The translations under genes and the position numbers were made by a program. From contig PTEX01000294.1 in assembly GCA_003342815.1 (NCBI GenBank), positions 372,001 through 436,000 on the forward strand: 64,000 nucleotides of DNA. The letters run 5' to 3'. Of this stretch, positions 1 to 47,700 are shown in pieces. Position 1 is the stretch's first letter. Every line of letters begins with the position of its first letter. Below the pieces are notes generated by a model. It saw only the letters and a program-made list of their open reading frames with translations. It was not told the DNA's origin and searched no databases. Source of the DNA: Eudromia elegans (taxonomy: Eukaryota > Chordata > Aves > Tinamiformes > Tinamidae).

Positions 1-3000
1 GCACCAGGCTGTGCTTGTGAATGCAGAAACGGGCAGAGCAAAAGGGCAGAGGGGCAGGAAACTCCTCTGGGGTCCTGCATACAAGCTTAACCCTGACCTG
101 GTTGTTCTCTGTTTTTATCTGGGCTTGTGTCTTGTCTCCTTCTTGCTGGAAAAAAAAAGACACGTGAGGTTGGAGTCCGGTCGTACTATGAAGCATCATC
201 AAGATTTCTCCCTTCAGTACAACACAGCAAGGCATTTTATCCCGTAAAAGCTGTAAGCACCATTAACAAAATGCACCTTGGCTTTCCAAGATAAATGTGC
301 AAGCTGTTCCTAAGCTTTGGCTAGGAGCGAGTAGACCTCTGGACTCCATTCTTGGCCACTTTTGGCTGGTAGGGGAGAATTGCTTGGACTTCAAAATCAG
401 AAGGGTTATTTGAGCTTGGAAACTAATCGGAAAGGTCCCCCGCCGCTCTAGCTGAAACCTGCTGTGATTTCTGCTATTTGCTGTATAAGTAAATCCTTTT
501 TGGTGGAAGAAGGAAGAGGGAGTCTGACTCTGAAATGGGAGTGTGCTGTTAAGCTGCTAGTCCTACTCCTACCTCGGAGAGGAAGGAAGGAAGGATGGGG
601 AATCCATGGGAATGTCCCATGACACATCTCAGGGGCTTTACTTCTCTGCTCCTTTGGGAATCGGGTGATACCACAGAAGTAAGGAGTGGTTAGGGGGAGT
701 CTCCTTCCTTAAAAGTGAGCAAGTTGCTCTGCTCAGATCATGGGAAAAGCCATATCACAGCCCCCTGCTCCTTTCTGAGCGTGTTAGAGATGCCTTGCTG
801 CCGCCCAACCCTGCCACAGGATTCAGGTCCAGCTATTAATAGATTTTTATCTGATTTGAAGCTCAAGAGAGATGACCACCTGAGGCAACGACTTGAGCCC
901 TCCTCAGCGCGCCAAAGTTGTTTGTGTCGATGGGAGAGCAGATATTGGCTGGGGACCGTAAACCGCTTCGCTTCCAGCCCCATCCGATATGCCGCTAATA
1001 CCCTTGGTAACGGTCCAAAGGAGCAGCTCAGCCCCGGGCTGCCTCTGGCTTGTGCTCAGCCCGGTGGCCACGGGCACGTGGACCTCGAGGCTCTGCCAGG
1101 GCCGCGGTGCTGGAGCTGCTCGTCTGCGTGTGCTGCTTGATGTGGAGGGGGGATTTAACCAGCACGAGGAGCCTTGGACAACTCCTGCTGAGCGCAGGCT
1201 GTCCCAGCTGTGGGTCACCAGTAATCCCTGGGTATTTAATACCTGGGACATTAGCCAGAGATGTGGTGGCTGGGCGTCTGAGGAGCGCTGAGGGAGGCAA
1301 CAAGATCATCCCCGTGCTCAAAGCCCTGCTACCTCTGGAGCCCTGCTTGCTGGTAATCCCTGATCCTCTGGAGTGGCTGGAGCACATATCCATGTGGGGG
1401 GAACTCTGTAAGGGCTTTGGCATGGGGAAGCTGCAGGCTGTGTGGGACCCAGGGCCAAGAAGTATTCCTGCTCCATCTTGTGGTCGAGGCAGGATGCTCC
1501 TCCCTGAAAAATGCCGGAGTTGGCAAGGAGACCCTCAAGTGACAGCTGGCTTAGTTACTTAAACATTAGTGAGCAAAACTATTGGCAGATACCGCTGCTG
1601 GAGGGGTGGGATGATGCAGGACCCCCAGGGTGCCTGCGGTCCACTCTTCTTCCTTCTGCCGGACCCTCGGGGTGTGAGAGCTGCCCATGTCTCTGTGCTG
1701 ATGAGCTTGGGGCCCCACACCAATTCCAGCACCCCGGCACAGGTTGGCAGTATCGTTGTGCACCGTCAAGCTTCAGTGACAGCATGGGATCGCATAGCCT
1801 CCCTTCTCGAACACTCCCAAGCCTTGCAGAAGTCCAGCAGGCAGCATCAGCAAAGCTTAGAGGTGGGTCCTGGTGAGGAAGCAGAGACTCTACACTTGCA
1901 GGACAACCTGTGGCCCATCCAAGTTTGTGCAGACCCTTCTTTGAATGTGCACTAAGCCGCAGTCTCATGGACAGATCCATAGATACTCAGCCACGTCTCC
2001 TGATGAGATGATCTTCCAGGACAGAATATGATGTTCAGGAGGCTGAGATATCTCCTGCTAGCAAGCAAGAGCTCTTTTATTTACTTATTTATTTTTCCTG
2101 AGGATTTGTCTTGATGAATTATTTAACTGATGAAGGCTGAGAAGGGATGTGCCTTTCTCTGTCTCCTTCTCCTATGTGTTTGGGCATGAACTTCATTTCA
2201 GGACATGATCCCAAGAGCAGGAGGAGCTGGAAAAGTGCCCCTACCCTACAATTATAAAAGTGTCTCTGGATATCTTTTGTCAGCTCTGGGCATCCTCAGG
2301 ACAGGCTGTAGAAGTCAAGGTAGATGTTATGGCCGCTTCTCTGATGAGGTCACCAGAGACAGAGCAGAATGTCCTTTCTTCTACATCAACTATTGCCCCG
2401 TGGTGAGTGAACACATGGGAGTGTAACCTTGCATGAAACCTTCATGCACTTTGCCTTGCCACCACAGAGAAAATCACTCAAATGGAATTTAGTGAATCAA
2501 GTAACAAGAGGGCTCTGCAGAGCCATCAAAAGCTTTGGGAAGAACACGGCAGTTTAAAGGGACAGAGTCTGAATAAAATATACACAATTTATTTATAGGA
2601 GGTTTACAGCTGTACAGTGTTGGCTTTCTGTTTGGACCACTCTCTGATCTTGTGCAGCATGACACTTCCGTGCCTTTGGAGATGAAGACATGTTGATAGC
2701 GTGTTTTAGCACGCACGTGTCACAAAACAGATTTAAAGGAGTGAAATGACAGGTTTCTTGAGACTAATGAAATGATTAACAAAAGAAACAGGCAATAAAT
2801 CAGAGACACATCCTACACCACCTAGGAGGGACCAGACGGTGCTAATTGGATCCTCTCCCCCTTCAGATAAAAAGATTTGAATATTTTTCTCTTTGCTTAG
2901 TTGAAATAGAACAGACGTCAACACTGGCAATTTCAATAACTGCCTTCCCCACCCTGCTTTAAAAACATGACAGAGATATACAGCAAAGGCAATTTTTGTT

Positions 3001-4225
3001 ATTCCCTTGGAAATGAAAGGGGAAAAGAAGGCTTCTTCCATAACTTAAAGTTTTCTTTAAAAAAAAAGTGAGGAGAAGAAAAAGAACAAAACTATTATTA
3101 AGACATTTTGGTCCTGATATAATATGACTTTTTTAATATAAAAAAAGGCTACTAAAAAAGCTGCCTTTCCTCTCATTATGGCTTGATTCTCTGTAAGTAG
3201 TAAGGAGTCTGGCTGTGGTTATTAAGGGATCCTCAGTGAGCTTCAGCTCTGGTCCTCAGGGATTTATGTGTGGTATGACAAGAGGAAGGGCTCTCCTTGG
3301 CCAAATGGCTCCAGCTGAAGCTATCAATAGCCTGATTTCCTGAGAAAACAAGGCTAATGCAGGCATACTGGCTCCATCTATCTGCCTAGGATGGTGCATC
3401 ATTGATCTCTGTCACAGTAGCTTTTCAGGTTGATTTCAGCTCAGTTTGCTAGGGAGCCAAGCTCTCGGAGGTTCAGATTTCTCAAAGATTCATATATTGA
3501 GCAGCTGGGTTGGCACCAGAGGTTGTGCATTAACCGAGGAAAAGGCTGCAATTTGAGCCTGCTACTAGATGTGAGAAAACCACAGGAGAATGAGACTTAT
3601 AAATGCCCCCAAAGCAGGAAGAACTTCAGCTGGAATTAGCACTGTCCTCTGAGGTCAACCCACAACCTGCCCAAGCAGGGATGTTCATGGTATGGTTCTC
3701 ACAAGATCCTTTGGGTTTGGGGTGCCCTGGGATCTATCATCACAGCATCTCCCCACGTTGCCCCTTGCTCCAACAACTCCTCTGTAGAAACATCTGGAAA
3801 AGGTGGGAGAGAGCTTCAAAATTTTCCTGCACTGGGAATGAGAACACATCTACCTCCAGTTTAAAAGTATTCATGGCTGGTGTATTCCCACTCCTTCCTG
3901 TGACGTTTACCTAAACTGTTCTTTTTCCTCTCAGCTGAGGTATTTACAGGCACCACATTCCCCACATCATTTCAGGATGAACACGAGCCGCTGAGCTCTT
4001 CTCCTAAGACAGAGTCCCCAGTCCATAAATCTGAGACTTTGCTTTTGGCCCCTCAGTGCTTCTTCCAGGTATTTTCAGTGATGAGACCTCCCCACAGCAA
4101 TGGGATCAAATCAAAATAATTCCGAATTAGAGGAATTCAGCGATCCAAGGATTTGACCTTGGGAAGGCTCAAGACATTGTGTTACCAAACTGAGTGCATC
4201 TGAACCACTTCTGAAAGCTACCAAA

Positions 4226-4315
4226 CTGGTCTAGGTCCCCATGATGTGCATGGGGGGTTGGACTAGATGACCTCTAGAGGTCCCTTCCAACCTTAAGTAT
4301 TCTATGATTCTATGA
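4226..4315 (+). mobile_element. CR1 LINE 3' end fragment
   Basis: The stretch GTTGGACTAGATGACCTCTA, then the GGTCCCTTCCAACC block, ends in ATTCTATGATTCTATGA, the hallmark CR1 3' tail. Only about 90 bp of the 3' UTR is present, a typical 5'-truncated insertion. It lies about 2 kb past the CAPN5 stop and may be inside its 3' UTR. Confidence 0.9.
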
Positions 4316-4937
4316 GTGCAACAGGAGCCAGGAAGTGCTCAACACAAACCTGGAAAAAAAGGCTCATGGAAAGAGCATCCTGTTAGCCATTGCCTGCCTC
4401 TAAGTCCTGTAAGACCTAAGCAAATGAGCAATATCATCAAGAACCTAATTCATACGCACACGAGATGAACACCAAAATTCCAAATACGAGGAAAGGGGAA
4501 CCCGCCAAAATCCGTTCAGTTGCACTGTGCATTTCTCAATGCAACCAAAATTGAATTGTCAGCTAACCTAGTTTTCTAGAACAACTTCATCATGTTACAG
4601 ACGTAGCACATCTTTACGGAATTAATAAAAAAAAGAAAAAAAACCCCCACAACTTTATACACACAGACATTGATATTTAGTAGGAGAGACAGAAATCCTG
4701 CTCTCCATGATAAAAGAAGGCATACGTGTTCTCTCGTCCTTGCAGACAAATTCTGCTTAGGCAAGAATTTACTGAGATTGCCTTGGACTGGTTTTAAAAA
4801 GCCGTTTGCAGGAAGCATTACGTCATGTGTCCTCCCTTCCCCTTGTATGCAGGTGGCTGCAGAAGACTCGGTTCATACGAAAATCGGTTACATCTGTCGG
4901 AACATCCCTTCACTTGCACCATAATTAAAGGCACATT

Positions 4938-4967
4938 AAAACAAAACAAAACAAAACAAAACAAAAC
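4938..4967. repeat. (AAAAC)n microsatellite
   Basis: Six consecutive AAAAC units, in the CAPN5 3' flank. Confidence 0.95.
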
Positions 4968-6182
4968 CCCTAAACAATAAAATAGAAAATGTCATTGAAA
5001 GGACAGCCAAGGGTCTGTGGTTTTGCTTATCTGGCTGGGATGGTTTTATAAGAAGCCAGATTCTGCCACCCAGTGGAACAAGAGGTACCGACCCAATATT
5101 CACTGCAAGCAAGGCACAGAGCACGGCCCTGGATACAGGAGGCCAGTGCTCAGTCCCTGAAGATGCACTAGGGTTGTGCTTGTGAGCCTGGATCCAGCTC
5201 AGTGAATTCTCCAGGCCAATAGGACAGAAATGAAAAGTGAGAGATGGACACTGGTATTAATGAAATATGTCCAGCGTTTTCAGGCTTCACTTACAGAAGT
5301 GTTCCTCTTCTCTCTGTTAGTATAAACGAGCATCCAGCTGTGTCTTTAAATAATTTGGGAAAGCGAAGGACAGAGAAATGATGCACTGGGCATATGTATG
5401 CAGTGGTAAAGATTAATACCAGTCAGACCAAGCTCCCAAGCACTGGTCCCTCAGCAAAAGGCTGGGTTTGATTGGTAGGGATGGGATTGAGTGGAGCAAT
5501 GGAGAGAGCAGGCACCAAGGCAGTTCGAGAGGCACATGCAGGAGACCAGAGCAACTCAAAACCTGACCATGGAGAACAGTTGTCCAGCTATGTCTGTTGG
5601 TGGCTTCGTACCTTCGCAGAGACGTGGAATTGAGCAGGACTTGTGCTGGGATGACGGAGCAGGATAGGTTCTCCAACGTCGACTGAGATTTAGAGCTGTG
5701 GAAATGTCCTGGTGCTTTTTCTTTCCAATTTCTATGTGCAAACCCATACCCTGAAAATATCCAAAAGCCTCAGTCCATTTTTTACACATCCCTTTTCCTG
5801 AGAAGCCTCCACAGACAAGCAAGTGAACTGGCAAGGACTCTTCCGCACGCTAGCCTAAAATTAAGCAGACACATTGAGGGTGCACAGAAGTACCTGGTGG
5901 GACCGCGGTGGCCACACGTGTGCGTGGTGGCACACGAGTGCCAGCCCCATGTAAACAAACAGCACCACGGCATCCTGCTCCGGCTGTCAGAACACACAGC
6001 GTGCCCACAGCGATCCCACGGGACACATCTCGGTGGCAATGAGGCGCGGAAGACGCGAGTCAAAGAATCGATTTGGTTCCCCCAAAAGGCACCATTTTTT
6101 GAACATCGAAAACACAAGATTGGCTCTGTTGAATAGAATGCATGCATAGTCCATATATACTTGCAGATAGTATATATGCTCT

Positions 6183-6237
6183 GTGTGTGTATATACGTGT
6201 ATGTATGTATATATATATGTATAAATATACATATGTG
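6183..6237. repeat. (TG)n/(TA)n/(TATG)n mixed microsatellite
   Basis: An imperfect run of TG, TA and TATG units starts 26 bp past the CAPN5 stop, so it should lie at the beginning of the 3' UTR. Confidence 0.9.
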
Positions 6238-6263
6238 GCACCAGAAGAAGAGTCCTTGAGTAT

Positions 6264-40415
<34,152 letters not shown>

Positions 40416-41065
40416 CCTTCCCGGTGGCCCTGGGAGGACAGGAACAGCAGGGGTGAGATGGAGCAGAGCCCAGCCTGGGATATTTGAGTTTCCTCTGCAA
40501 CCCTGGATGCTATCACACTTGAAAAGTCATCGTTGTCATCAGCCACCCAGTCCCTGCTCTTGCCTTCCACTCAAGTACGCCCCACAGGGCATGGTCTAGA
40601 TCCCTAGACACCACATTCATAGTCCCTCAAAGCTCTACCGGCCCCCTCACTGAGATAAGTGACATTAGGAGGAATCATCATCAAACACCCATGGAAAAGC
40701 CCTGCATGTCAGTGAGGAGAAGCAGACAATCCGTTAGGCCCGCTCCTAATTTGTTGATCCCAGAGTTGGCCAGATACCACTGTAACAGGCTAAATTAGAG
40801 ACTAAAACCAGTGCTCTGCCCATGGGCACCCGTGTCCTAGTGAATTGTACCTCTAGGCATCGTCACTTGGTTGTCCTGCAGTGATGGTTGTATCTCACCC
40901 TGGAGAGCACAGGCTGTCCCCACAGGGATGGCACCTAAAGAAATCCTTCTGCGCCACTGCAGAGCCTCAGAATTACATGTGAGCCACGATTTCAACAGAG
41001 ATGCTGATTTCTTAGAAAACCTTATCAGATCCTCTGGCTTGTTTTTAATTAAAGAAGATGTTCTG

Positions 41066-41140
41066 GCAGAGGACCACGTGTCTCTGGATTAATTAAAGGT
41101 CTTGTAGCAGAGGACCACGTGGTTTTGGATTAATTATTCT
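41066..41140. repeat. 41-bp tandem duplication with CACGTG
   Basis: The block GCAGAGGACCACGTG occurs at 41066-41080 and 41107-41121, each followed by a related GGATTAATTA stretch. Each unit contains a palindromic E-box CACGTG. Confidence 0.93.
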
Positions 41141-41212
41141 GTCTTAACAAGCGTCTACTTTCCAGGGCCCAGATGTGAATATAGCAATCTAGACGAAAGC
41201 AGAAAAATGTTG

Positions 41213-41263
41213 CCAAAAAAGAGCAGCATCTGAGATGTCCCCAAAAAAGAGCAGCATCTGAGA
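41213..41263. repeat. 28-bp tandem duplication
   Basis: A 23-bp stretch beginning CCAAAAAAGAGCAGCATCTG is identical at 41213 and 41241. It lies only 0.1 kb from the CACGTG duplication. Confidence 0.93.
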
Positions 41264-41497
41264 AGTCGTTCTCTCATCTCAGGTCCCAGGGTTTATGAGA
41301 TTACTTACAAATGAGTGCCAGTTTGGAGGCAGCGACGCATCCTTCACTATTGCCCGGAATATCAAAAGGGAAGTACGTGTTAGAAGGTTGACCCTCTCCT
41401 GTCCCACCATAGCAATCACCTTAGAGCTGCACATACCCAAGCCTGTCTCTTCTAACCTGGATAAGGGGAAAACACTTAACTGAAGACTTTTTAACTG

Positions 41498-41785
41498 ACC
41501 TCTTTTCAGTGGTGGCCAACAACTGGACTAGACAAAATGGCCACAAACTAAGGCATCAAAAGTTCCACGGGAACTTAAGGAAAGATTTCTTATCAGTGAG
41601 AGTGACAGAGCCCTGGAACAGGCTGCCCAGAGAGGTTGTGGAGTCTCCTGGTCTGGAGATCTTCAAAACCCACCTGGATGCCACCCTGTGCCACATGCTC
41701 TAGAAGACCCTGCAAGTGCAGGGGAGTTGGACCAGATGACCTCTAGAGGCCCCTTCCAACCTTAAGCATTCTATGATTTCTGCAA
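41498..41785 (+). mobile_element. CR1 LINE 3' end fragment in CAPN5 intron 1
   Basis: It begins GACCTCTTTTCAGTGGTGGC, encodes the ORF2 tail FLSVRVTEPWNRLPREVVES, then has the 3' UTR block GTTGGACCAGATGACCTCTA and ends GCATTCTATGATTTCTG. It is 5'-truncated and antisense to CAPN5. Confidence 0.92.
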
Positions 41786-44700
41786 GGCATAGGCTTTAAT
41801 TGACTGTATTCATCAGTCTGATTAGCAATAAGGAGTGCTAATTTAGAGCCCAAGGGAACCCAAAATAACCCTCCTCTTGGCTACATCAAGGAATGTTCCA
41901 CAGATCTCCCTGCTGCTAGTGGTCATTTGCTAAGGAAGTTTTTTGGGTTCTTTGTGGCAGCCAGCAAAATTCCCCCAAATCACCTAGCGTGTCATAGCAC
42001 TTATCTTGAAGGACAGTGACTGCAAGTAACTGTGGAAGAGACAAATTAGGCCTTTACTTAAATTAGATCTCAATCACAGGAGATGGACCACCATGAAGAT
42101 GTGGGAACATGCACAGTTTGGACAGGGGCAACATGTAGATGTGTCTTCCATGAGGAAACCATACGCAAACGATGTCTGAACTGCACCAGATTGATGACCC
42201 ACCCGTCACAGTGTCCTGTCTCTGGAGACACCTAAGCAGGAACATAGCAAACATATAGTGATATTCCTCCAGGATGTTCTCCTAGCCTCCAGAATTTGGT
42301 TGCAGCCATTGTATGGCAGATTTCTCCCTCCTACAAATGATTTTTTCTTCATGACTCGGTCTGATTGAACACCATGGCTAGGATCTTGCCTAGGTGTGCA
42401 CAAAAGAAAAGCACTAGGAGTCTTTGAAGGCATATCAGCAGTGAGTTGAGGTGATAAGGTTGAAGAGCTTCTACTGATGCTCCAAGCACTTTCCCTTCAT
42501 CATCGTGACCACTTCTCAGATGCTATAAAGCAATAAAATATATGACCTGGCTTCAGAAAAGCCTTATAACAAGTGATGTATGAAGGCCTGAATAATACAC
42601 CACATCATCAACCCAGACTTGGCTGAAAGCTGGAGGAGGCTTCAGCTCATCCCAACTACCTCCATCAGTGCAGTCCTGGGCACTCACGTCCTGATTCCAA
42701 CACGACAGGACCAACCTGCTCATGTTGTGCTATGATGTCCACACAGCATCCTTTGCCAGGAACCCAGAGAAAGCCTGGGGTGCACAGGGATGGGGGCAAG
42801 ATATAGGGGAGATGTCTCCAAGGAAGTCATGGGGGATGACATCTCAGCAGCAAAGGAGCCACTTTCAAGAGACAACCAGTATGGGGCTTTGCAGTGACGG
42901 TGCTAACTGCTGCAGGGAGAGACACCATCAAACCAGCAGAGTGGGAAGGGATGTTTGGCAGCCACCTCCTGAACAGAGGTGGGATGTGACAGGGTGAGAG
43001 AGAAAGATGCTGCCTCCGTCATTGAGACACAAGATGAATCGCTTGGACCGGTGCATTAGCTGGGCCGACAGACAGGGAAGGACGTTTCTACAGGATGTCA
43101 TGCAGAAAGAGCCAGCAAGATTTAGGAATAGATCCTGGAGAGGAAGGGCGGTCTGGTGCCTTTCTCAGAGCTACACATCAGCTACGACGGGAGTTATGGC
43201 CTTGACGCAGGAGATGCTGCAGCCTGTCCCGTGGTACAGGGCTGTCACTTGGCTGCTCATTCATAAAATTGCTGTTCCTTGCCCAGGTGCTCTGCAAGGG
43301 CAGCTTGGAGACGTGCATTCCAGCAACCTTTGAGACACAAGACCTCGTAATCCTGGTGCCCTGAGCAATATCCAGCCCCTTGAGAATTGCACCACGGTCC
43401 TCTTGGCCTGGGGTTCCCACTCCCTTTATAGCCCATCCTTGCTTTGGAGCAGGATTCCTTGCACTGATTTCTTGCATTGCATTGACCTTCACATCAGCAT
43501 CTGCCCATCCTCATTGCAGAGTTGCTCTCAATTGGAAGGGGGGTCCAGCACCTTCTTCTTGGCCTCACAACTCTAATGCAATTTAATTTAATTTAATAAG
43601 GCAGGCAGGGCAGATCGAGATCTCTCCGACCCACAAGTTCCAGCTGTGTGCACAGCACGGATCTGACTTATTTCACTCACTTTCTTCATTTCCACTGCTA
43701 GCAAGGGCAATGTTCTACCCCAGAAGCAATGTTAGCAGCATGGGAAGTGCAGGCACTGCTTGCAGAGCATGCTGTGATCCCCAGGGAGGAGGAGACTGGA
43801 TGCAGAATGCATCTGAAAGGGTGGCCAAGGGGTGGAAATGGAATTGGGTTGTTGCAAAGGAAGCACTGAGCAGGATGAGGAAGGATATCGTCCAAGAGCA
43901 TTCTAAAACTTGCAAAATAATTAAAGGTGGGGGAGAGTTCTTACAGTGATGTTAAAATTCATTGCCTTTTCTTACTTGCAGCATTTCATGCTTACCAGGC
44001 AGACCTTTAGATCTGCCACATTTAAATGATCAGGGCAGCCTAATTGCTTGTTGTCTTCTTGCACAAGGCCTCTAGGACACCCCAGAAGCATGAGAAAGAG
44101 GCATTCTTCATGCTTGGTCCAAACTAGCAAAGCTACCTGTGGGTATGTGTGTGTGTAGGGAAGGGAATCCACCTTCATATCCCTTTGTGGAGAGCTAGAC
44201 TTTCAGAAAACAGTGGTCTAAACACACCTCTGTTCAGCCATGAGGGAGTTAAGTGAGAAACCGTGTTATTTTAGGAGGGAGCCAAGCATATGACTCACTT
44301 GTATTATGGAATCTCCCTTTTCACTTCCAGTCCAGGCCTTCGAGACCAGCACCCCCGCCAGCTGGTAACGATCAAAGCTCCAAGCTCCAAAACCAGGACA
44401 ATTACTGAAAGTGCTTGTGTTGGCCAGGACCGAGTCTTGCTAAAGGGCTGTTCCTTCCCCTCGCAGAAAACACTTTCTCTCCTTCCCCTTGTGCTTAGAG
44501 GCTCCTGTTGCACAGGCAGGACGCACTTATTCTATCAAACCAGCCACGAGCAATGGGTCTTGCTTGCAGATCCTACAGTTTTCACCCAGCAATGCCTCTA
44601 CACCAGGCAAAATGGTTTGTCCTTGGAGGACAGGACAGGCTGGTTCTGTCTAAGTATGATCAACCATAAGTGGTCTGCAGCAGTTGCAATCCCAAAGCCC

Positions 44701-47700
44701 TTCCCATTCACACACATGAGTCTTTGTCAATGAGTCTGCCGTAGTTTCGTTCTGGATTCGAAGCAGTGGAGCACAAAGTCATGAGGATCACACAAAATTC
44801 TGCATTTGAACATCTGAACACCTGAAAATATCTGAAAACAGTCAGATGTTTCGTGGTCACAAGGACAAGAGTCTGAAATAACATCAGTGAAAATCAGAAA
44901 ACAAGGTGTAATTTCTCCAAGACTGAGAATGACCAAAGGTTGATCAAAGGAACTAATTCCTCAGGGAAATCATGATTTCTTCATCTTTATATATTTCTGG
45001 ACAGAGCTGAACATCTTTCTGGAGATGCTTCTTTCACCAAAACACAGATTAATATGCACTCATAGTTGTAATTGTTGAAACAAAATAGTTAAAAAACAGA
45101 AGATTGAACGTTCCTTTCTGGTATTTATCCCTCTCCTTTATGCAACAGTCAAAGAGTTTCCCTGCCCTCATGTGACACCTGTAAGCTCCACTGGGCTTAG
45201 TGTAGAACAACTATATTTACTCTTAAATAACCATGTATAAAGCTCTGATTTTGTCTCTGATTTGCTGAAGCACAACTGGGATCTGAACCCAGTTACGGTG
45301 CCTTTTAGCTGGGGGGTTAAAAACTTGTGTGATTACACACCAGGACACAATCCCCAAAGCAAAACCCCTGTTTATATGAAGCAAATTTAGCCTCTCAAAA
45401 CAATCTAATGGGGATAGATGTTGTCTATTTTGAGTGAGTAAATCCACTGCAATGATGCACAGCTTTTCATAAGCACATGAAATATAGCAGATACATTCGT
45501 TTTCCTGTGGAGAGATAAGCACTGAATAAATAAAAGCCTTTTTAAGAAGTTTGAATCACCAGCCATTGGAAAACAGAGTGAAATCTCATAGAAGAGGGTA
45601 CTGCTGCAGCTGCATCGACTGCATCCTCCAGTGACAGCAGGCAACTGCTATCACGTGCTAAGAGCAGCTCGGAATGGCTGCAAAGTCCTTCTGGATTCCC
45701 CTGTTCTGCCTCAAAACAGAGGGCCATATTACTGCCAGTTGATCATCACAGGCAAATACACAAATAAATAGGAGGCCCACAAGTTTTGTGGTACAGCACA
45801 ACTGCCCAGCCACCCTTACCTTGGGCAATACTGATTGCAGTCAGAATTGGGTGCAAGATCAGCAAAAAGGACCTTTTTCCCCACATTGACATGAAGATAG
45901 CAAAAAGGTCTATGTTCACACCAATTGGAGCTGTAGGACCATAACTCAAACTACATGCCCGTAAGTAGCACTGCAGCCTAGAGCTCGTTGAGCTCTCCTG
46001 CAGGGTGGCAAATGTTGCCTTGATTTGGAACGATTCCCAAGGATACTCTGCTGGGGTTAGGAGATCAAGACACTGCTGGAGATGGAATGAGATTCAGGCA
46101 ATAGCAAAAGAGCATTAATATTCACTTGCTGTGACCTCACTGTATCACCATCTTCAGTAACTTTGCAATAAATCCAGAGTTAGCACCCCTCCTGTCACCC
46201 TGCGGCAGGTTTTAGGGACCAATCCTTCCTTTGAACTTGCCCATCACCTCCCTGTTGCCCTCACAAATGCTCAGGGCAGGGAAGAAGCAGAATTCAGGCT
46301 ACCAGCAAAATAAAATCCTTGCCCACCGTGGGGTAAACCGGGTCTCATGGCATCCAGACTAGCAAAAGGGCAAGCATGGGATGGGTTGCATGTTCCCAAA
46401 TCAGGAAATGTCCTTCCAGGCTCCATGAGATGAGGCTGGGCAGATGGAAATGCAATCCCTGCATGGTCGAGAAGGGACAGAAAACAAGACAGTGCCAGGC
46501 ATTGGGAATAGGCTGGAGCCATCAAGGAGCCAGCAGCTTGGAGCCTCCACCACCATGTGCATTGCACATTCACTAACTGATTCCAGAAAAACTTGTGTTG
46601 AAAAAGGACCTATGAGCTTGCATGGAGGTGTTGCACTTAGACTTGCTTTAAATCTCCAGGTTTTGCCTGGGAGTGCTGGAGTTAAAGGGAGGGTGTCCCA
46701 GTGCCTGGATGCTCATTTCCTGCAGAAGCCGGGCAGAGAGCGAGTGCCAGGAGCTCCGTCTTGCTTGGATAACTCGCCCTTAGGATTGCCTTTGGCCTCA
46801 GGACTTCCGCATCCCTTTCAGGGATGATTCACTGTTTGCAGAGAATTGATTTTTGGAGCTGCGGGACCAGAGGGCAGCCCTGCTCTGGTCAACACCCAAA
46901 TAAACCCACGTTGGCAGCACTGCAGCTTGCAGTGGGTTAGAAACACACACAAGCCTGTGCTTGAGTGCGCTATGGGCTCAAACCCCAACCTGGTTTTCCC
47001 TTGAGGGAGCAGGACTCCATCTAGCCCAAGGGGGTAGAGATGCGCACAACTAGAAGGAGCAGGGATGAAGTGAGCAAAGTGAGGCAGCACGAGGAGAGAT
47101 TCCATCCAGGAAGAGCAGGAAGGGGGAGGCTAATGTGTCTCGTGGCCTTGGCCAAGCTCAGCACACCCCACTTGTGGTTGGGGAGGACAGAGAAGCTCCA
47201 CATAGGGCACATCTTGGCCTGCGTACACACATACCCACAGTCAGCTCCCCAGGTGCTGCTCACCACGACTCACACCAAGCTGGTTAATAATTACAAGGGG
47301 TAGTACCAGGCAGAACAAGGCAGCAAAAGGTCACATCTAGCTGGCTTACGAGGCCGGTGGCTTCCTACAAAGCCTTGCTCATGGTAGCTCCTTTGGGGCT
47401 CCCAGCTTTACATAACATGGCCTGAGGCTACTGCTCTATCAAGGGATGTAGTAGTATGAGAACATGGACCTGGCCTTGCCTGCCAAGGCTGGGGTTCCAT
47501 CATGGCACTGCTCAAACAGAGCCAGTTTTCAGAGACTATTATAGACACAGAATGAAGCCAGCTCCACATAAAGTGGCTGGGTCATCTGTGTTTGGAGCGG
47601 TCACCCCAACATGGGCATTGCTTTGAGCACAGATGAGTCACACCTTGAGTTGATGGGAACACCCAGGGCTTGGGCGCCCGTTTTAGCATCTGTTTTGCTC

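Larger units (their letters stand above)
1..6263. other. CAPN5 3' UTR and downstream flank
   Basis: No protein-coding exon was recognised. The part next to 6263 must be CAPN5 3' UTR. Minus-strand AATAAA signals occur near 2594-2589 and again around 2077-2094, but which is used cannot be told. The 1-kb region (about 900-1140) is locally CpG-rich. No MYO7A exon, the expected next gene, was found. Confidence 0.5.

Noticed and set aside
953-1016. Imperfect inverted repeat GGACCGTAAACC / GGTAACGGTCC
   Set aside because: The arms are short and mismatched with a 41-bp loop; near-matches of this size are expected in a 64-kb window.
1225-1250. GGTATTTAATACC palindrome
   Set aside because: A 6-bp arm palindrome is common by chance.
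1-4000. A first exon of MYO7A, the neighbour downstream of CAPN5 in mammals
   Set aside because: I looked on the minus strand for the MYO7A N-terminal sequence and found nothing similar. The CpG-rich patch at 0.9-1.14 kb might be part of its promoter, but no exon supports it.
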